Assembly: GCA_949752795.1 (NCBI GenBank)
Contig: CATKHW010000390.1
Span: forward strand, 248,001-312,000
Source: Hyperoodon ampullatus
Lineage: Eukaryota; Chordata; Mammalia; Artiodactyla; Ziphiidae
DNA length: 64,000 nt
Direction: 5' to 3'
Shown here one piece after another: positions 1 through 12,130 of this stretch (positions are counted from its first letter, which is position 1; every line of letters starts with the position of its first letter). The notes under the pieces are model-generated. The model was given only the letters and a program-made list of their open reading frames with translations. It was not told where the DNA came from and searched no databases. A program made the position numbers and the translations under genes.

Positions 1-1739
1 GTTGAGGGAAGGCAACGAGGCGGACTTGACAGCGAGGCAGAATAGCATAAAACAGATTTCAAGAGGTACGCTGGAATCGCCTTTAAAGCACAGGAAGAGG
101 GGCACAACCTCGATAATGATGCACTTGGCCAAAAAGGTCATATGCGTTCTCTCCTGAAGATATTCAGGAGAAAACGCATACGCCCTTTTTGGCCAAGCAA
201 GCAAGCGGGCAATGCAAATCTGCACTACAAAGAAGTATCACTTCCCACCGGTCAAAACGAACATCCACAAAACGTGTAAAAACCAGAAAGGCAAGACAGG
301 CCCTGGAGAACAGGGAGCCTTGATATGCTGATGGGCGGGATGTAAATTGCCAACTGCCTCTCTGGAGGAGTACATTGTGTTCCCTAAAACAAGTAAAGAA
401 GAAAGCTACAGAGCCAAGGGCACTTCCAGTCTAGGGAATATACCTTGGGAAAACTGAAAATCAATAAGACAGAGCCACCCAAAAATTTAGGGCTGCACTG
501 CTTACAAGGACCCCAACTTGGGTACACCTTAAATATCCCAGGAAATATAAAAATGGTTCAAAAAATTGTGGTACTTACGTACGATGGAATATCCCTCAGC
601 CATGAAAGCAATGTCATAAGACCAGTAGCAGCAAAATGGGTGGATTCAGGTACGATGATTCTAAGTGAAATAAGTCACACAGAAAAAGAAACTTATCATA
701 AGATATCACTTATGAAGATCCTGTAAACATGGCTACACTTGAACTGAGTTAGGAAAGAGAACAGTGTCTCACATTTAGAAAACACTCTTATGCCTGCTTA
801 AGGGGGAAGGAGAGGTGGGGTGATGCATAAAACCAGAGTTTGATATAAGCATAGGTACCGTTCCAAAAACCAACTATGGAATAGACAAGACCTACACCTT
901 CCTCAGTGAAAGAGACTCAAAACCCCATATTTCCTGCAGAGGAATATATCTGACTAGTAAGAATCTTAAAACCTATGTATTGATATGTCTCCGTAAGGGA
1001 ATCAAGTGTGTCTAGACTGGCATAAACATGGCAGCGAGAATCAGCTCAAACCCACGATAAAAAGGAATTTCAAAAACAAAACAAAAAAACTGGGAAATTC
1101 TTTACAATTCCTTCAGGGTCTCTGATGAAACCTGGAATGACCCTATCTACAACGACAGCTGGATGTGGCATAAGGCTGGACACTTGAGACTGAGAGGATT
1201 GGTGAGATTGTGTGAGCAAATGCAGACCCTTTAAAGCAATAATGCATGGCACCCATTCCATGGGTCCCAACTCTCCAGGTTGAAGGGAATATTACTACAG
1301 TTATAACATATACGGGAAACCTAGAGAATGGACACAATGTGAATACGAAAGGTTTCTAAAACTCAACAAATAGTCTCGCTCCTGGTGCTCCTGTTTGACT
1401 TTCCATCTGCTTTACTATCAACCTCCCAACTTGGAGAGACAGACCCTTTAACCTCCTGGTTCGCACAGGTTGCCAATTTGGCAGAGGATGAAAGGGAATA
1501 GGGAGAACCAATGAGAGAGTAGCTGTTAGGCATTTGGACGGGCACATATCACTGTAATTTCCCGGCAGGAAGAAGAATTAACTAAAGTCTCAGCCACCCA
1601 CAGGGAACCAGTATAAGTCCTGAACCAAAATTTTGGACTTGCGGTCAGCTCACCAAAAACGAGTTGAAAAATGGTGCTCAGGGGCATAGCAATTCACAAA
1701 CTGGCTGAGTAATAAAGGACAACTATCATCCAAAAATCT
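1..1739 (+). repeat. Satellite monomer L1 (1,739 bp)
   Basis: Full-length monomer. Its palindrome at 124-197 is damaged in the left arm and centre, while the right arm is canonical. The octamer ATGCAAAT is at 212-219. The tract from about 968 onward looks identical to the next monomer, so this monomer is part old variant and part of a recent duplication. It reads CCACGATAAAAAGG where most monomers have a TATAAAAAGG string. Confidence 0.92.
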
Positions 1740-3458
1740 GTTGAGGGAAGGCAACGAGGCGGACTTGAAAGCGAGGCAGAATAGCAGGAAACAGATTTTA
1801 AGAGGTACGTTGGAATAGCCTTTAAAGCACAGGAAGAGGGGCACAACTTCGACAATGATGCACTTGGCCAAAAAGGGTGTATTCAGGAGAAAACGCATAC
1901 ACCCTTTTTGGCCAAGCAAGCAAGCAGGCAATGCAAATCTGCAATAAAAAGAAGTATCACTTCCCACCGGTCAAAAGGGACATCCACAAAATGTGTAAAA
2001 ACCAGAAAGGAAAGACAGGCCCTGGAGAACAGGGAGCCTTGTTATGCTGATGGGCGGGATGTAAATTGCCAACTGCCTCTCTGGAGGAGTACATTGTGTT
2101 CCCTAAAACAAGTAAAGAACAGAGCTGCAGAGCTAAGGGCACTTCCAGTCTAGGGAATATACCTTGGGAAAACTGAAAATCAATGAGACAGAGCCACCAC
2201 AATATATAGGGCTGCACTGCTTACAAGGACCTCAACTTGGGTACACCTTAAATATCCAAGGAAATATAAAAATGGATCAAAAAATTGTGGTACTTACGTA
2301 CGAGGGAATATCCCTCAGCCATGAAATCAATGTCATAAGTCCAGTAGCAGCAAAATGGGTGGATTCAGGTACGATGATTCTAAGTGAAATTAGTCCCAGA
2401 GAAAAAGAAACTTATCATAAGATATCACTTATGAAGATCCTGTACACATGGCTACACTTGAACTGAGTTAGGAAAGAGAACAGTGTCTCACATTTAGAAA
2501 ACACTCTTATGCCTGCTTAAGGGGGAAGGAGAGGTGGGGTGATGCATAAAACCAGAGTTTGATATAAACACAGGTACCGTTCCAAAAACCAACTATGGAA
2601 TAGACAAGATCTACACCTTCCTCAGTGAAAGGGACTCAAAACCCCATATTTCCCGCAGAGGAATATATCTGACTAGTAATAATATTAAAACCTATGTATT
2701 GATATGTCTCCGTAAGGGAATCAAGTGTGTCTAGACTGGCATAAACATGGCAGCGAGAATCAGCTCAAACCCACGATAAAAAGGAATTTCAAAAACAAAA
2801 CAAAAAAACTGGGAAATTCTTTACAATTCCTTCAGGGTCTCTGATGAAACCTGGAATGACCCTATCTACAACGACAGCTGGATGTGGCATAAGGCTGGAC
2901 ACTTGAGACTGAGAGGATTGGTGAGATTGTGTGAGCAAATGCAGACCCTTTAAAGCAATAATGCATGGCACCCATTCCATGGGTCCCAACTCTCCAGGTT
3001 GAAGGGAATATTACTACAGTTATAACATATACGGGAAACCTAGAGAATGGACACAATGTGAATACGAAAGGTTTCTAAAACTCAACAAATAGTCTCGCTC
3101 CTGGTGCTCCTGTTTGACTTTCCATCTGCTTTACTATCAACCTCCCAACTTGGAGAGACAGACCCTTTAACCTCCTGGTTCGCACAGGTTGCCAATTTGG
3201 CAGAGGATGAAAGGGAATAGGGAGAACCAATGAGAGAGTAGCTGTTAGGCATTTGGACGGGCACATATCACTGTAATTTCCCGGCAGGAAGAAGAATTAA
3301 CTAAAGTCTCAGCCACCCACAGGGAACCAGTATAAGTCCTGAACCAAAATTTTGGACTTGCGGTCAGCTCACCAAAAACGAGTTGAAAAATGGTGCTCAG
3401 GGGCATAGCAATTCACAAACTGGCTGAGTAATAAAGGACAACTATCATCCAAAAATCT
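1740..3458 (+). repeat. Satellite monomer L2 (1,719 bp, palindrome-deleted)
   Basis: It is 20 bp shorter than the canonical monomer, and the whole difference lies in the palindrome centre (1863-1916). It appears identical to monomer L3 until about 4491. It carries private changes shared with L3, such as a TAC in place of the TAA that ends the LINE-1-derived frame, near 2440. Confidence 0.92.
1863..1916. repeat. Palindrome with 20-bp central deletion (L2)
   Basis: The left arm is cut after GGGTGTAT and joins directly to TTCAGGAGAAAACG of the right arm, leaving 54 of 74 bp. The outer arms still pair (GGGTGTA with ATACACCC). The loss is bounded by a short GTAT/ATAT similarity, as expected for slippage across a hairpin. 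Confidence 0.93.
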
Positions 3459-5177
3459 GTTGAGGGAAGGCAACGAGGCGGACTTGAAAGCGAGGCAGAA
3501 TAGCAGGAAACAGATTTTAAGAGGTACGTTGGAATAGCCTTTAAAGCACAGGAAGAGGGGCACAACTTCGACAATGATGCACTTGGCCAAAAAGGGTGTA
3601 TTCAGGAGAAAACGCATACACCCTTTTTGGCCAAGCAAGCAAGCAGGCAATGCAAATCTGCAATAAAAAGAAGTATCACTTCCCACCGGTCAAAAGGGAC
3701 ATCCACAAAATGTGTAAAAACCAGAAAGGAAAGACAGGCCCTGGAGAACAGGGAGCCTTGTTATGCTGATGGGCGGGATGTAAATTGCCAACTGCCTCTC
3801 TGGAGGAGTACATTGTGTTCCCTAAAACAAGTAAAGAACAGAGCTGCAGAGCTAAGGGCACTTCCAGTCTAGGGAATATACCTTGGGAAAACTGAAAATC
3901 AATGAGACAGAGCCACCACAATATATAGGGCTGCACTGCTTACAAGGACCTCAACTTGGGTACACCTTAAATATCCAAGGAAATATAAAAATGGATCAAA
4001 AAATTGTGGTACTTACGTACGAGGGAATATCCCTCAGCCATGAAATCAATGTCATAAGTCCAGTAGCAGCAAAATGGGTGGATTCAGGTACGATGATTCT
4101 AAGTGAAATTAGTCCCAGAGAAAAAGAAACTTATCATAAGATATCACTTATGAAGATCCTGTACACATGGCTACACTTGAACTGAGTTAGGAAAGAGAAC
4201 AGTGTCTCACATTTAGAAAACACTCTTATGCCTGCTTAAGGGGGAAGGAGAGGTGGGGTGATGCATAAAACCAGAGTTTGATATAAACACAGGTACCGTT
4301 CCAAAAACCAACTATGGAATAGACAAGATCTACACCTTCCTCAGTGAAAGGGACTCAAAACCCCATATTTCCCGCAGAGGAATATATCTGACTAGTAATA
4401 ATATTAAAACCTATGTATTGATATGTCTCCGTAAGGGAATCAAGTGTGTCTAGACTGGCATAAACATGGCAGCGAGAATCAGCTCAAACCCACTATAAAT
4501 ATGAATTTCAAAAACAAAACAAAAAAACTGGGAAATTCTTTACAATTCCTTCAGGGTCTCTGATGAAACCTGGAATGACCCTATCTACAACGACAGCTGG
4601 ATGTGGCATAAGGCTGGACACTTGGGACTGACAGGATTGGTGAGATTGGGTGAGCAAATGCAGACCCTTTAAAGCAATAATGCATGGCACCCATTCCATG
4701 GGTCCCAACTCTCCAGGTTGAAGGGAATATTACTACAGCTATAACATGTACGGGAAACCTAGAGAACGGAAACACTGTGAATACGAAAGGTTTCTAAAAC
4801 TCAACGAATAGTCCCTCTCCTGGTGCTCCGGTTTGACTTTACACCTGCTTTACTATCATCCTCCCAACTTGGAGAGACAGCCTCTTTAACCTCCTGGTTC
4901 GCACAGGTTGCCAATTTGGCAGAGGATGAAAGGGAAGAGGGAGGACCAATGAGAGAGTAGCTGTTAGGCATTTGAACGGGCACATATCACTGTAATTTGC
5001 CGGAAGCAAGAAGAATTAACCAAAGTCTCAGCCCCACACCGGGAACCAGCATAGGTCCTGAACCAAAATTTTGGACTTGCGGTCACCTCACCAAAAACGA
5101 GTTGAAAAATGGAGCTCAGGGGCACAGCAATTCACAAACTGGCCGAGTAATAAAGGACAACTGTCGTCCAAAAATCT
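3459..5177 (+). repeat. Satellite monomer L3 (1,719 bp, palindrome-deleted)
   Basis: Twin of L2 with the same 20-bp loss (palindrome remnant 3582-3635). Identity to L2 ends near 4491-4494, where L3 has CCACTATAAATATG against CCACGATAAAAAGG. After that point the monomer resembles the general population, so the recombination edge lies inside this unit. Confidence 0.92.
3582..3635. repeat. Palindrome with 20-bp central deletion (L3)
   Basis: Same deleted form as in L2, base for base by eye. This is expected if L3 and L2 are products of one duplication. Confidence 0.93.
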
Positions 5178-6915
5178 GTTGAGGGAAGGCAACGAGGCGG
5201 ACTTGAAAGCGAGGCAGAATAGCAGGAAACAGATTTCAAGAGGTACGTTGGAATCGCCTTTAAAGCACAGGAAGAGGGGCACAACTTCGACAATGATGCA
5301 CTTGGCCAAAAAGGGCGTATGCGTTTTCTCCTGAATATATTCAGGAGAAAACTTATACGCCCTTTTTGGCCAAGCAGCAAGCGGGCAATACAAATCTGCA
5401 CTACAAAGAAGTATCACTTCCCACCGGTCAAAAGGGACATCCACAAAATGTGTAAAAACAAGAAAGGCAAGACAGGCCCTGGAGAACAGGGAGCCTTGTT
5501 ATGCTGATGGGCGGGATGTAAATTGCCAACTGCCTCTCTGGAGGAGTACATTGTGTTCCCTAAAACAAGTAAAGAACAGAGCTACAGAGCCAAGGGCACT
5601 TCCAGTCTAGGGAATACACCTTGGTAAAACTGAAAATCAATATGACAGAGCCACCCTAAAATTTAGGGCTGCACTGCTTACAAGGACCTCAACTTGGGTA
5701 CACCTTAAATATCCCAGGAAATATAAAAATGGTTCAAAAAATTGTGGTACTTACGTACGATGGAATATCCCTCAGCCATGAAATCAATGTCATAAGACCA
5801 GTAGCAGCAAAATGGGTGGATTCAGGTACGATGATTCTAAGTGAAATAAGTCACAGTGAAAAAGAAACTTATCATAAGATATCACTTATGAAGATCCTGT
5901 ACACATGGCTACACTTGAACTGAGTTAGGAAAGAGAACAGTGTCTCACATTTAGAAAACACTCTTATGCCTGCTTAAGGGTGAAGGAGAGGTGGGGTGAT
6001 GCATAAAACCACAGTTTGATATAAGCACAGGTACCATTCCAAAAACCAACTATGGAATAGACAAGACCTACACCTTCCTCAGTGAAAGGGACTCAAAAAC
6101 CCATATTTCCCGCAGAGGAATATATCTGACTAGTAAAAATCTTAAAACCTATGTATTGATATGTCTCCGTAAGGGAATCAAGTGTGTCTAGACTGGCATA
6201 AACATGGCAGTGAGAATCAGCTCAAACCCACGATAAAAATGAATTTCAAAAACAAAACAAAAAAACTGGGAAATTCTTTACAATTCCTTCAGGGTCTCTG
6301 ATGAAACCTGGAATGACCCTATCTACAATGACAGCTGGATGTGGCATAAGGCTGGACACTTGGGACTGAGACGATTGGTGAGATTGGGTGAGCAAATGCA
6401 GACCCTTTAAAGCAATAATGCATGGCACCCATTCCATGGGTCCCAACTCTCCAGGTTGAAGGGAATATTACTACAGTTATAACATGTACGGGAAACCTAG
6501 AGGACGGACACACTGTGAATACGAAAGGTTTCTAAAACTCAACGAATAGTCCCTCTCCTGGTGCTCCGGTTTGACTTTCCATCTGCTTTACTATCAACCT
6601 CCGAACTTGGAGAGACAGCCCCTTTAACCTCCTGGTTCGCACAGGTTGCCAATTTGGCAGAGGATGAAAGGGAAGAGGGAGAACCAATGAGAGAGTAGCT
6701 GTTAGGCATTTGGACGGGCACATATCACTGTAATTTCCCGGCAGGAAGAAGAATTAAGCAAAGTCTCAGCCACCCAACGGGAACCAGTATAGGTCCTGAA
6801 CCAAAATTTTGGACTTGCGGTCAGCTCACCAAAAACGAGTTGAAAAATGGAGCTAAGGGGCATAGCAATTCACAAACTGGATGAGTAATAAAGAACAACT
6901 ATCATCCAAAAATCT
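5178..6915 (+). repeat. Satellite monomer L4 (1,738 bp)
   Basis: Palindrome 5301-5374 has two arm mismatches (ACTTATACGC in the right arm). One AAGC step after it is shortened, and the octamer is changed to ATACAAAT. Like L2 and L3 it has TACACATGG instead of TAAACATGG near 5898, so the LINE-1-derived frame reads a little further. Confidence 0.92.
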
Positions 6916-8654
6916 GTTGAGGGAAGGCAACGAGGCGGACTTGAAAGCGAGCCAGAATAGCAGGAAACAGATTTCAAGAGGTACGTTGGAATCGCCTTTA
7001 AAGCACAGGAAGAGGGGCACAACTTCGACAATGATGCACTTGGCCAAAAAGGGTGTATGCGTTTTCTCCTGAATATATTCAGGAGAAAACGCATACGCCC
7101 TTTTTGGCCAAGCAAGCAATCGGGCAATGCAAATCTGCACTACAAAGAAGTATCACTTCCCACCGGTCAAAAGGGACATCCACAAAATGTGTAAAATCCA
7201 GAAAGGCCAGACCGGTCCTAGAGAACAGGGAGCCTTTTTATGCTGATGGGCGGGATGTAAATTGCCAACTGCCTCTCTGGAGGAGTACATTGTGTTCCCT
7301 AAAACAAGTAAAGAACAGAGCTACAGAGCCAAGGGCACTTCCAGTGTAGGGAATATACCTTGGGAAAACTGAAAATCAATAAGACAGAGCCACCCCAAAA
7401 TTTAGGGCTGCACTGCTTACAAGGACCTCAACTTGGGTACACCTTAAATATGCCAGGAAATATAAAAATGGTTCAAAAAATTGTGGTACTTACGTACGAT
7501 GGAATATCCCTCAGCCATGAAATCAATGTCATAAGACCAGTAGCAGCAAAATGGGTGGATTCAGGTACGATGATTCTAAGTGAAATAAGTCACACAGAAA
7601 AAGAAACTTATCATAAGATATCACTTATGAAGATCCTGTAAACATGGCTACACTTGAACTGAGTTAGGAAAGAGAACAATGTCTCACATTTAGAAAACAC
7701 TCTTATGCCTGCTTAAGGGGGAAGGAGAGGTGGGGTGATGCATAAAATCAGAGTTTGATATAAGCATAGGTACCGTTCCAAAAACCAACTATGGAATAGA
7801 AAAGACCTACACCTTCCTCAGTGAAAGTGACTCAAAACCCCATATTTCCCGCAGAGGAATATATCTGACTAGTAAGAATCTTAAAACCTATGTATTGATA
7901 CGTCTCCGTAAGGGATTCAAGTGTGTCTAGACTGGCATAAACATGGCAGCGAGAATCAGCTCAAACCCACTATAAAAAGGAATTTCAAAAACAAAACAAA
8001 AAAACTGGGAAATTCTTTACAATTCCTTCAGGGTCTCTGATGAAACCTGGAATGACCCTATCTACAATGACAGCTGGATGTGGCATAAGGCTGGACTCTT
8101 GGGACTGAGACGATTGGTGAGATTGGGTGAGCAAATGCAGACCCTTTAAAGCAATAATGCATGGCACCCATTCCATGGGTCCCAACTCTCCAGGTTGAAG
8201 GGAATATTACTACAGTTATAACATGTACGGGAAACCTAGAGGACGGACACACTGTGAATACGAAAGGTTTCTAAAACTCAACGAATAGTCCCTCTCCTGG
8301 TGCTCCGGTTTGACTTTCCATCTGCTTTACTATCAACCTCCGAACTTGGAGAGACAGCCCCTTTAACCTCCTGGTTCGCACAGGTTGCCAATTTGGCAGA
8401 GGATGAAAGGGAAGAGGGAGAACCAATGAGAGAGTAGCTGTTAGGCATTTGGACGGGCACATATCACTGTAATTTCCCGGCAGGAAGAAGAATTAAGCAA
8501 AGTCTCAGCCACCCAACGGGAACCAGTATAGGTCCTGAACCAAAATTTTGGACTTGCGGTCAGCTCACCAAAAACGAGTTGAAAAATGGAGCTCAGGGGC
8601 ACAGCAATTCACAAACTGGCTGAGTAATAAAGGACAACTATCATCCAAAAATCT
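6916..8654 (+). repeat. Satellite monomer L5 (1,739 bp)
   Basis: Palindrome 7039-7112 with one mismatch (GGTGTATG against CATACGCC). Nearly identical to L6 from about 7220 onward. L5 and L6 share private changes, for example GCCAGAATAG, a stop-side GTGTAGGG, and GATACGTCTCCG. Confidence 0.92.
7360..7641 (+). pseudogene. LINE-1 ORF2 C-terminal remnant inside satellite monomer (type example)
   Basis: A 93-codon open frame starting MGKLKINKTEPPQN. Its second half keeps the reading frame of the LINE-1 ORF2 protein C-terminus. The stretch SHEINVIRPVAAKWVDSGT and the following ILSEISHTEKETYHK line up with the family pattern (acidic W-x-D-L-E, then I-x-S-E-V-S-Q-x-E-K-x-K-Y). Equivalent open frames lie at 445-726, 2164-2466, 3883-4185, 9099-9380, 10837-11118, 12575-12856, 16051-16332, 17792-18073, 21264-21545, 23000-23281, 52891-53172, 54628-54909, 56367-56648, 58106-58387 and 61584-61865. 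No start-site context or domain argues for translation. The C-terminal tail alone has no catalytic activity in LINE-1. Best read as a fossil frame kept open by recent homogenisation. Confidence 0.6.
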
Positions 8655-10392
8655 GTTGAGGGAAGGCAACGAGGCGGACTTGAAAGCGAGCCAGAATAGC
8701 AGGAAACAGATTTCAAGAGGTACGTTGGAATCGCCTTTAAAGCACAGGAAGAGGGGCACAACTTCGACAATGATGCACTTGGCCAAAAAGGGCGTATGCG
8801 TTTTCTCCTGAATATATTCAGGAGAAAACGCATACGCCCTTTTTGGCCAAGCAAGCAATCGGGCAATGCAAATCTGCACTACAAAGAAGTATCACTTCCC
8901 ACCGGTCAAAAGGGACATCCACAAAATGTGTAAAATCCAGAAAGGCCAGACAGGTCCTAGAGAACAGGGAGCCTTTTTATGCTGATGGGCGGGATGTAAA
9001 TTGCCAACTGCCTCTCTGGAGGAGTACATTGTGTTCCCTAAAACAAGTAAAGAACAGAGCTACAGAGCCAAGGGCACTTCCAGTGTAGGGAATATACCTT
9101 GGGAAAACTGAAAATCAATAAGACAGAGCCACCCCAAAATTTAGGGCTGCACTGCTTACAAGGACCTCAACTTGGGTACACCTTAAATATGCCAGGAAAT
9201 ATAAAAATGGTTCAAAAAATTGTGGTACTTACGTACGATGGAATATCCCTCAGCCATGAAATCAATGTCATAAGACCAGTAGCAGCAAAATGGGTGGATT
9301 CAGGTACGATGATTCTAAGTGAAATAAGTCACACAGAAAAAGAAACTTATCATAAGATATCACTTATGAAGATCCTGTAAACATGGCTACACTTGAACTG
9401 AGTTAGGAAAGAGAACAATGTCTCACATTTAGAAAACACTCTTATGCCTGCTTAAGGGGGAAGGAGAGGTGGGGTGATGCATAAAATCAGAGTTTGATAT
9501 AAGCATAGGTACCGTTCCAAAAACCAACTATGGAATAGAAAAGACCTACACCTTCCTCAGTGAAAGTGACTCAAAACCCCATATTTCCCGCAGAGGAATA
9601 TATCTGACTAGTAAGAATCTTAAAACCTATGTATTGATACGTCTCCGTAAGGGATTCAAGTGTGTCTAGACTGGCATAAACATGGCAGCGAGAATCAGCT
9701 CAAACCCACTATAAAAAGGAATTTCAAAAACAAAACAAAAAAACTGGGAAATTCTTTACAATTCCTTCAGTGTCTCTGATGAAACCTGGAATGACCCTAT
9801 CTACAATGACAGCTGGATGTGGCATAAGGCTGGACTCTTGGGACTGAGACGATTGGTGAGATTGGGTGAGCAAATGCAGACCCTTTAAAGCAATAATGCA
9901 TGGCACCCATTCCATGGGTCCCAACTCTCCAGGTTGAAGGGAATATTACTACAGTTATAACATGTACGGGAAACCTAGAGGACGGACACACTGTGAATAC
10001 GAAAGGTTTCTAAAACTCAACGAATAGTCCCTCTCATGGTGCTCCTGTTTGATTTTCCACCCGCTTTACTATCAAACTCCCTACTTGGAGAGACAGCCCC
10101 TTTAACCTCCTGGTTCGCACAGGTTGCCAATTTGGCAGAGGATGAAAGGGAAGAGGGAGAACCAATGAGAGAGTAGCTCTTAGGCATTTGGACGGGCACA
10201 TATCACTGTAATTTCCCGCAGGAAGAAGAATTAACCAAAGTCTCAGCCTCCCCCCGGGAACCAGTATAGGTCCTGAACCAAAATTTTGGACTTGCGATCA
10301 GCTCACCAAAAACGAGTTGATAAATGGAGCTCAGGGGCACAGCAATTCACAAACTGGCCGAGTAATAAAGGACAACTATCGTCCAAAAATCT
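8655..10392 (+). repeat. Satellite monomer L6 (1,738 bp)
   Basis: Palindrome 8778-8851 is perfect over all 74 bp. The first two thirds match L5. From about 10030 the sequence switches to a variant shared with L7 (CACCCGCTTTACTATC, AGCTCTTAGGC), so the unit is a mosaic of two subtypes. Confidence 0.92.
8778..8851. repeat. Perfect 74-bp palindrome (type example in monomer L6)
   Basis: Two 37-bp arms meet with no spacer at AATA|TATT. The left arm starts CTTGGCCAAAAAGGGCG and the right arm ends CGCCCTTTTTGGCCAAG. All 37 pairs match. Perfect copies also lie at 13992-14065, 17471-17544, 22679-22752, 56046-56119, 57785-57858 and 59524-59597. Other monomers have one or more mismatches. It could extrude as a cruciform in DNA or fold to a long hairpin in RNA. 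The right arm abuts the start of the LINE-1-derived part. Confidence 0.97.
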
Positions 10393-12130
10393 GTTGAGGG
10401 AAGGCAACGAGGCGGACTTGAAACCGAGGCAGAATAGCAGGAAACAGATTTCAAGAGGTACGTTGGAATCGCCTTTAAAGCACAGGAAGAGGGGCACAAC
10501 TTCGACAATGATGCACTTGGCCAAAAAGGGCGTATGCGTTTTCTCCTGAATATATTCAGGAGAAAACGCATACGCCCTTATTGGCCAAGCAAGCAAGCGG
10601 GCAATGCAAATCTGCACTACAAAGAAGTATCACTTCCCACTGGTCAAAAGGGACATCCACAAAATGTGTAAAAACCAGAAAGGCAAGACAGGCCCTGGAG
10701 AACAGGGAGCCTTGTTATGCTGATGGGCGGGATGTAAATTGCCAACTGCCTATCTGGAGGAGTGCATTGTGTTCCCTAAAACATGTAAACAACAGAGCTA
10801 CAGAGCCAAGGGCACTTCCAGTGTAGGGAATATACCTTGGGAAAACTGAAAATCAATAAGACAGAGCCACCCCAAAATTTAGGGCTGCACTTCTTACAAG
10901 GACCTCAACTTGGGTACACCTTAAATATGCCAGGAAATATAAAAATGGTTCAAAAAATTGTGGTACTTACGTACGATGGAATATCCCTCAGCCATGAAAT
11001 CAATGTCATAAGACCAGTAGCAGCAAAATGGGTGGATTCAGGTACGATGATTCTAAGTGAAATAAGTCACACAGAAAAAGAAACTTATCATAAGATATCA
11101 CTTATGAAGATCCTGTAAACATGGCTACACTTGAACTGAGTTAGGAAAGAGAACAATGTCTCACATTTAGAAAACACTCTTATGCCTGCTTAAGGGGGAA
11201 GGAGAGGTGGGGTGATGCATAAAATCAGAGTTTGATATAAGCATAGGTACCGTTCCAAAAACCAACTATGGAATAGAAAAGACCTACACCTTCCTCAGTG
11301 AAAGTGACTCAAAACCCCATATTTCCCGCAGAGGAATATATCTGACTAGTAAGAATCTTAAAACCTATGTATTGATACGTCTCCGTAAGGGATTCAAGTG
11401 TGTCTAGACTGGCATAAACATGGCAGCGAGAATCAGCTCAAACCCACTATAAAAAGGAATTTCAAAAACAAAACAAAAAAACTGGGAAATTCTTTACAAT
11501 TCCTTCAGGGTCTCTGATGAAACCTGGAATGACCCTATCTACAATGACAGCTGGATGTGGCATAAGGCTGGACACTTGGGACTGAGACGATTGGTGAGAT
11601 TGGGTGAGCAAATGCAGACCCTTTAAAGCAATAATGCATGGCACCCATTCCATGGGTCCCAACTCTCCAGGTTGAAGGGAATATTACTACAGTTATAACA
11701 TGTACGGGAAACCTAGAGGACGGACACACTGTGAATACGAAAGGTTTCTAAAACTCAACGAATAGTCCCTCTCATGGTGCTCCGGTTTGATTTTCCACCC
11801 GCTTTACTATCAAACTCCCAACTTGGAGAGACAGCCCCTTTAACCTCCTGGTTCGCACAGGTTGCCAATTTGGCAGAGGATGAAAGGGAAGAGGGAGAAC
11901 CAATGAGAGAGTAGCTCTTAGGCATTTGGACGGGCACATATCACTGTAATTTCCCGCAGGAAGAAGAATTAACCAAAGTCTCAGCCTCCCCCCGGGAACC
12001 AGTATAGGTCCTGAACCAAAATTTTGGACTTGCGATCAGCTCACCAAAAACGAGTTGATAAATGGAGCTCAGGGGCACAGCAATTCACAAACTGGCCGAG
12101 TAATAAAGGACAACTATCGTCCAAAAATCT
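10393..12130 (+). repeat. Satellite monomer L7 (1,738 bp)
   Basis: Palindrome 10516-10589 has one mismatch (CCCTTATTGG in the right arm), shared exactly with L8. From ~10890 to ~11500 it carries the L5/L6 subtype changes, and its final third shares the CACCCGCTTT variant with L6. Confidence 0.92.

Noticed and set aside
1070..1547. Recurrent 60-66-codon reverse-strand frames in each monomer (for example MGPMEWVPC..., MCPSKCLTA..., MPVQMPNSY...)
   Set aside because: They recur once per monomer, overlap one another in different frames, and have no domain, signal or start context. They are shadows of the satellite sequence.
8565..8879. Recurrent 104-codon reverse-strand frame with a hydrophobic stretch (LFLCFKGDSNVPLEICFLL)
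   Set aside because: It looks like a membrane segment, but it crosses the palindrome, where a second reverse frame and a plus-strand frame are also open. It disappears or shifts in old monomers.
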